From Streptomyces musisoli (GTDB lineage: Bacteria > Actinomycetota > Actinomycetes > Streptomycetales > Streptomycetaceae), in assembly GCF_016741855.1 (NCBI RefSeq), contig NZ_JAERRH010000014.1, positions 62,001 to 126,000 of the forward strand: DNA of 64,000 bases, given 5' to 3'. Positions within the stretch are counted from its first letter, which is position 1. Every line of letters starts with the position of its first letter. The position numbers were made by a program, and so were the translations under genes. Shown here piece after piece: positions 62,177-64,000 of the stretch. The notes below the pieces were generated by a model. That model saw only the letters and a list, made by a program, of their open reading frames with translations. It was not told the origin of the DNA and ran no database searches.

Positions 62177-64000
62177 TCAGAGATGAAGGGGGTTGGCGAT
62201 GGTGACGTAGACGGACTGGGTGTCGACCGGTCCGACGAGTTCGTCGAGGCCGTGCAGCCGGGTCAGCAGGTTGGCCTTGCAGCGCAGTACGGGTGAGTGC
62301 AGGAGGCGGGCGGGCAGGGAGGTGCGCAGTGGGGCGGGGCCTGACGCGAGAGTGGTCAGGAAGCGGCGGAAGGCCGCGAGGAGCAGTCGCTCGTCGGCCA
62401 GGCGCTGGGAGCCGAAGGCGCCGATCAGGCCGAAGACGTTGTTGACGGCGAGGTAGTAGGCGAAGCGTTCGTCGGTGACCTCGTCCGAGACGAAGGTGTC
62501 GCTGCGCTCGCCGATGCCGGGCAGCCGGGCGTCCAGTTCGGCTCGCCTCGATTCGCGGAAGTAGTAGCCCTGGTTGTCCCGGTAGCGGCCACCGGCCGGC
62601 CAGCCGTCGCCGTCCAGGAGGAGCAGCGTGTTCTGCTGGTGGGCTTCGAGGGCGATGCCGGCCTCGCTGTCCAGCCAGAGGACGGGGCGGACGACATGCT
62701 CCAGGTAACGCAGGAACCACTCCGCCGCGACGGCGCCGACGGGCCGGCCGGTGCGTGCGGACAGGCGTGCCAGGAGCTGGGCCAGCCGGGACCTCATCGG
62801 CCAAGCGGCGGGCCGAGGAGTGGCGTCGGCCGGAGGAGCGGCGAGGGGGCGGGGTGAGACGAGTCCGGCGACGCAGGCGACGTCGTCGGCCGGGTTGAAC
62901 GGCTGGTGCCGGATCATCACGTCGAGCCCCGGCACGGGCCGGCCGTCCGGGCCGTCGACGGCGAGCCAGGCGGGATCGCGGACGATGCCGAAGCCGGGGT
63001 GGGCGGTCTGCCACTGCTCGGCGAGTCCGGTGCGCAGCAGCCGGTGCACCTCGACTCCGCGGTGGAGTTCCTTGCGCAGGTTCTCGCGGCGGGAGTTGGT
63101 GATGCGCAGGGCCAGCGAGAGCTTGAGCATCGCGGGCGCACCGGGTCGGTGGACGGTCCGGACGGAGGAGGTGGGGTGCCAGGGAGTGCCGAGGGGGCCG
63201 AGGTCACGCAGGAGCCCGGAGTCGAGCAGTGCGGCGACGGATGCTCGGTGCCGTACCTCGCGTGCCTGCCAGGGGTGCAGCGGAAGCGCGGTGTAGCCGT
63301 CGGGCAGTGGCAGGTCGGCTCCGGCGAGACGCCGGATCAACTGGTCGGCGGGCACGGGGCGGCCGCCCTCGGTCCAGGCCGAGTCGGCCGCGAGGAGAGA
63401 GGGGGCGACAGCGAACCAGTGCAGGGGAAAGGAGCCGCGCAACTCCGGTGAGTACCGGTCGGCTTCGGCCTCGGTGAGGCCCTCCCGGCTCTTCGGCGCC
63501 GGATGCAGCGGGTGCCCGAGGAGGAGGGCCTGTTCGGCACTGAGGAAGAGATCGGGGGTGTCGGCGGGGTGTTCGCGCCGGTGCCGGATGAAGTCCGCGG
63601 TGCGGCGGACGGAGTCGGACACCTTGGCGACGAGATCGCCGGGGTCGCCGAGGCCGCCGCTGAGGCCGGGGCCGGTGGCGATGCCGGGGCCGGTGGCGAT
63701 GCCCGGGCGAGGGACGGGGCCATCACCGGAGCGAGATCGCCCGGTCCCGCCGCCGACGCCGGGGCGGGGGACGGTGCCATCGCCGGGGCGAGGGACGGTC
63801 AAGCCGCCGGGACGAGGGCCGGCCAGGCCACCGGGGACGGGGCCCGTGCCGTCACCGCAGCCGGGGCGCGTGCCGTCGTCGGCGTCGGGTGCGGTGCTGG
63901 TCGGAACGCGCGGGGTGTCGGGCGGCGCGTCGGCTGATTCCCTGATGAGCAGGGCCGCGAGGGTGACGGCGTCGACGGGGGGCGCGGTGTCGGAAGCGTA
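62177..64000 (-). CDS. NIS siderophore synthetase (IucA/IucC family), 5' end outside window
   Basis: At least 607 residues, with no stop up to the right edge, so the true start lies beyond it. It would join hydroxamate monomers through ATP-dependent amide bond formation. Family motifs are AEQALLLGHPLHPAPKSREG, TALPLHPWQ, WHPTSSVRTVHRPGAPAMLK, LSLALRITNSRRENLRKELH, EAHQQNTLLLL and a C-terminal FhuF-like portion. Residues encoded at about 63640-63950 are a Pro/Gly-rich insert with short repeats (PRPG, IATGPG), unusual for the family. Internal TTG or GTG starts in that insert are false. The acyltransferase gene follows. Confidence 0.9.
   Translation of the reverse strand, partial: YASDTAPPVDAVTLAALLIRESADAPPDTPRVPTSTAPDADDGTRPGCGDGTGPVPGGLAGPRPGGLTVPRPGDGTVPRPGVGGGTGRSRSGDGPVPRPGIATGPGIATGPGLSGGLGDPGDLVAKVSDSVRRTADFIRHRREHPADTPDLFLSAEQALLLGHPLHPAPKSREGLTEAEADRYSPELRGSFPLHWFAVAPSLLAADSAWTEGGRPVPADQLIRRLAGADLPLPDGYTALPLHPWQAREVRHRASVAALLDSGLLRDLGPLGTPWHPTSSVRTVHRPGAPAMLKLSLALRITNSRRENLRKELHRGVEVHRLLRTGLAEQWQTAHPGFGIVRDPAWLAVDGPDGRPVPGLDVMIRHQPFNPADDVACVAGLVSPRPLAAPPADATPRPAAWPMRSRLAQLLARLSARTGRPVGAVAAEWFLRYLEHVVRPVLWLDSEAGIALEAHQQNTLLLLDGDGWPAGGRYRDNQGYYFRESRRAELDARLPGIGERSDTFVSDEVTDERFAYYLAVNNVFGLIGAFGSQRLADERLLLAAFRRFLTTLASGPAPLRTSLPARLLHSPVLRCKANLLTRLHGLDELVGPVDTQSVYVTIANPLHL
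63650..63720. repeat. 18-bp in-frame repeats inside the NIS synthetase gene
   Basis: CCGGGGCCGGTGGCGATG occurs twice in a row with flanking partial copies, giving repeated Gly-Pro-Gly-Ile-Ala-Thr on the minus strand. The period is a multiple of three and keeps the frame. Confidence 0.75.

Overview
This window is high-GC actinobacterial DNA, almost certainly from a Streptomyces chromosome core. The evidence is the GC-saturated third codon positions, the GTG/TTG starts, the HrdB-type principal sigma factor, the Streptomyces-style c-di-AMP riboswitch leader, and a gene set and order (ptsH, M16 proteases, parC, parE, hrdB, recQ, rnhB, nrdJ/nrdR, lexA, dinG) that I recall from the S. coelicolor core chromosome. 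I saw no tRNA, rRNA, CRISPR array or intact mobile element.

Left part (1-16 kb). A lysine acetyltransferase with a GNAT domain ahead of an acyl-CoA-synthetase-like domain runs off the left edge. It is followed by HPr (ptsH), a GntR regulator, a secreted M23 endopeptidase under a c-di-AMP riboswitch, and a two-gene M16 metallopeptidase operon (one catalytic and one non-catalytic subunit) divergent from parC. Between parC and a CobW-type GTPase lies a small accessory patch: a GNAT gene flanked by decayed IS701-like and IS5-like transposase relics. A divergent citrate synthase pair follows, one member carrying an N-terminal DNA-binding domain, with a palindrome between them. Next is an iron-box-controlled sucrase/ferredoxin-like protein.

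Metabolite sensing and transport block (16-27 kb). This holds a CitA/CitB-type two-component system, a three-gene ABC importer, a second CitB-like regulator without its own kinase, and an overlapping cluster of DUF1453 membrane protein, NarL-type kinase and regulator, DUF485 protein and sodium:solute symporter. The block looks devoted to sensing and importing organic acids or other small metabolites.

Core information-processing block (27-49 kb). parE, a small zinc-ribbon protein, a trypsin-like protease, hrdB, a FadR-type regulator, an ABC transporter with an unusually long linker, a NrtR-like Nudix protein, a glycogen-debranching-like protein, a DUF4192 protein, a RecQ helicase fused to a phosphoribosyltransferase-like tail, two conserved hypothetical proteins, rnhB, and a TetR/MFS efflux pair with two identical operators.

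Right part (50-64 kb). ADP-ribosylglycohydrolase and histidine phosphatase, a YdbC-like protein probably made from a leaderless mRNA, a TerD protein, the nrdR-nrdJ operon with paired NrdR boxes, lexA with its own SOS box, and dinG. At the right edge are two genes of a hydroxamate (NIS) siderophore pathway, one of them cut by the window end.

A recurring oddity is GC-rich tandem repeats in gene-free gaps (12.1-12.5, 40.1-40.8, 44.7, 50.3-50.6 and 60.9 kb). No clearly undescribed multi-gene system is proven here. The best candidates for novelty are the HTH-citrate synthase protein with its operator, the CitB-like regulator paired with the ABC importer and direct repeats, and the RecQ-phosphoribosyltransferase fusion.
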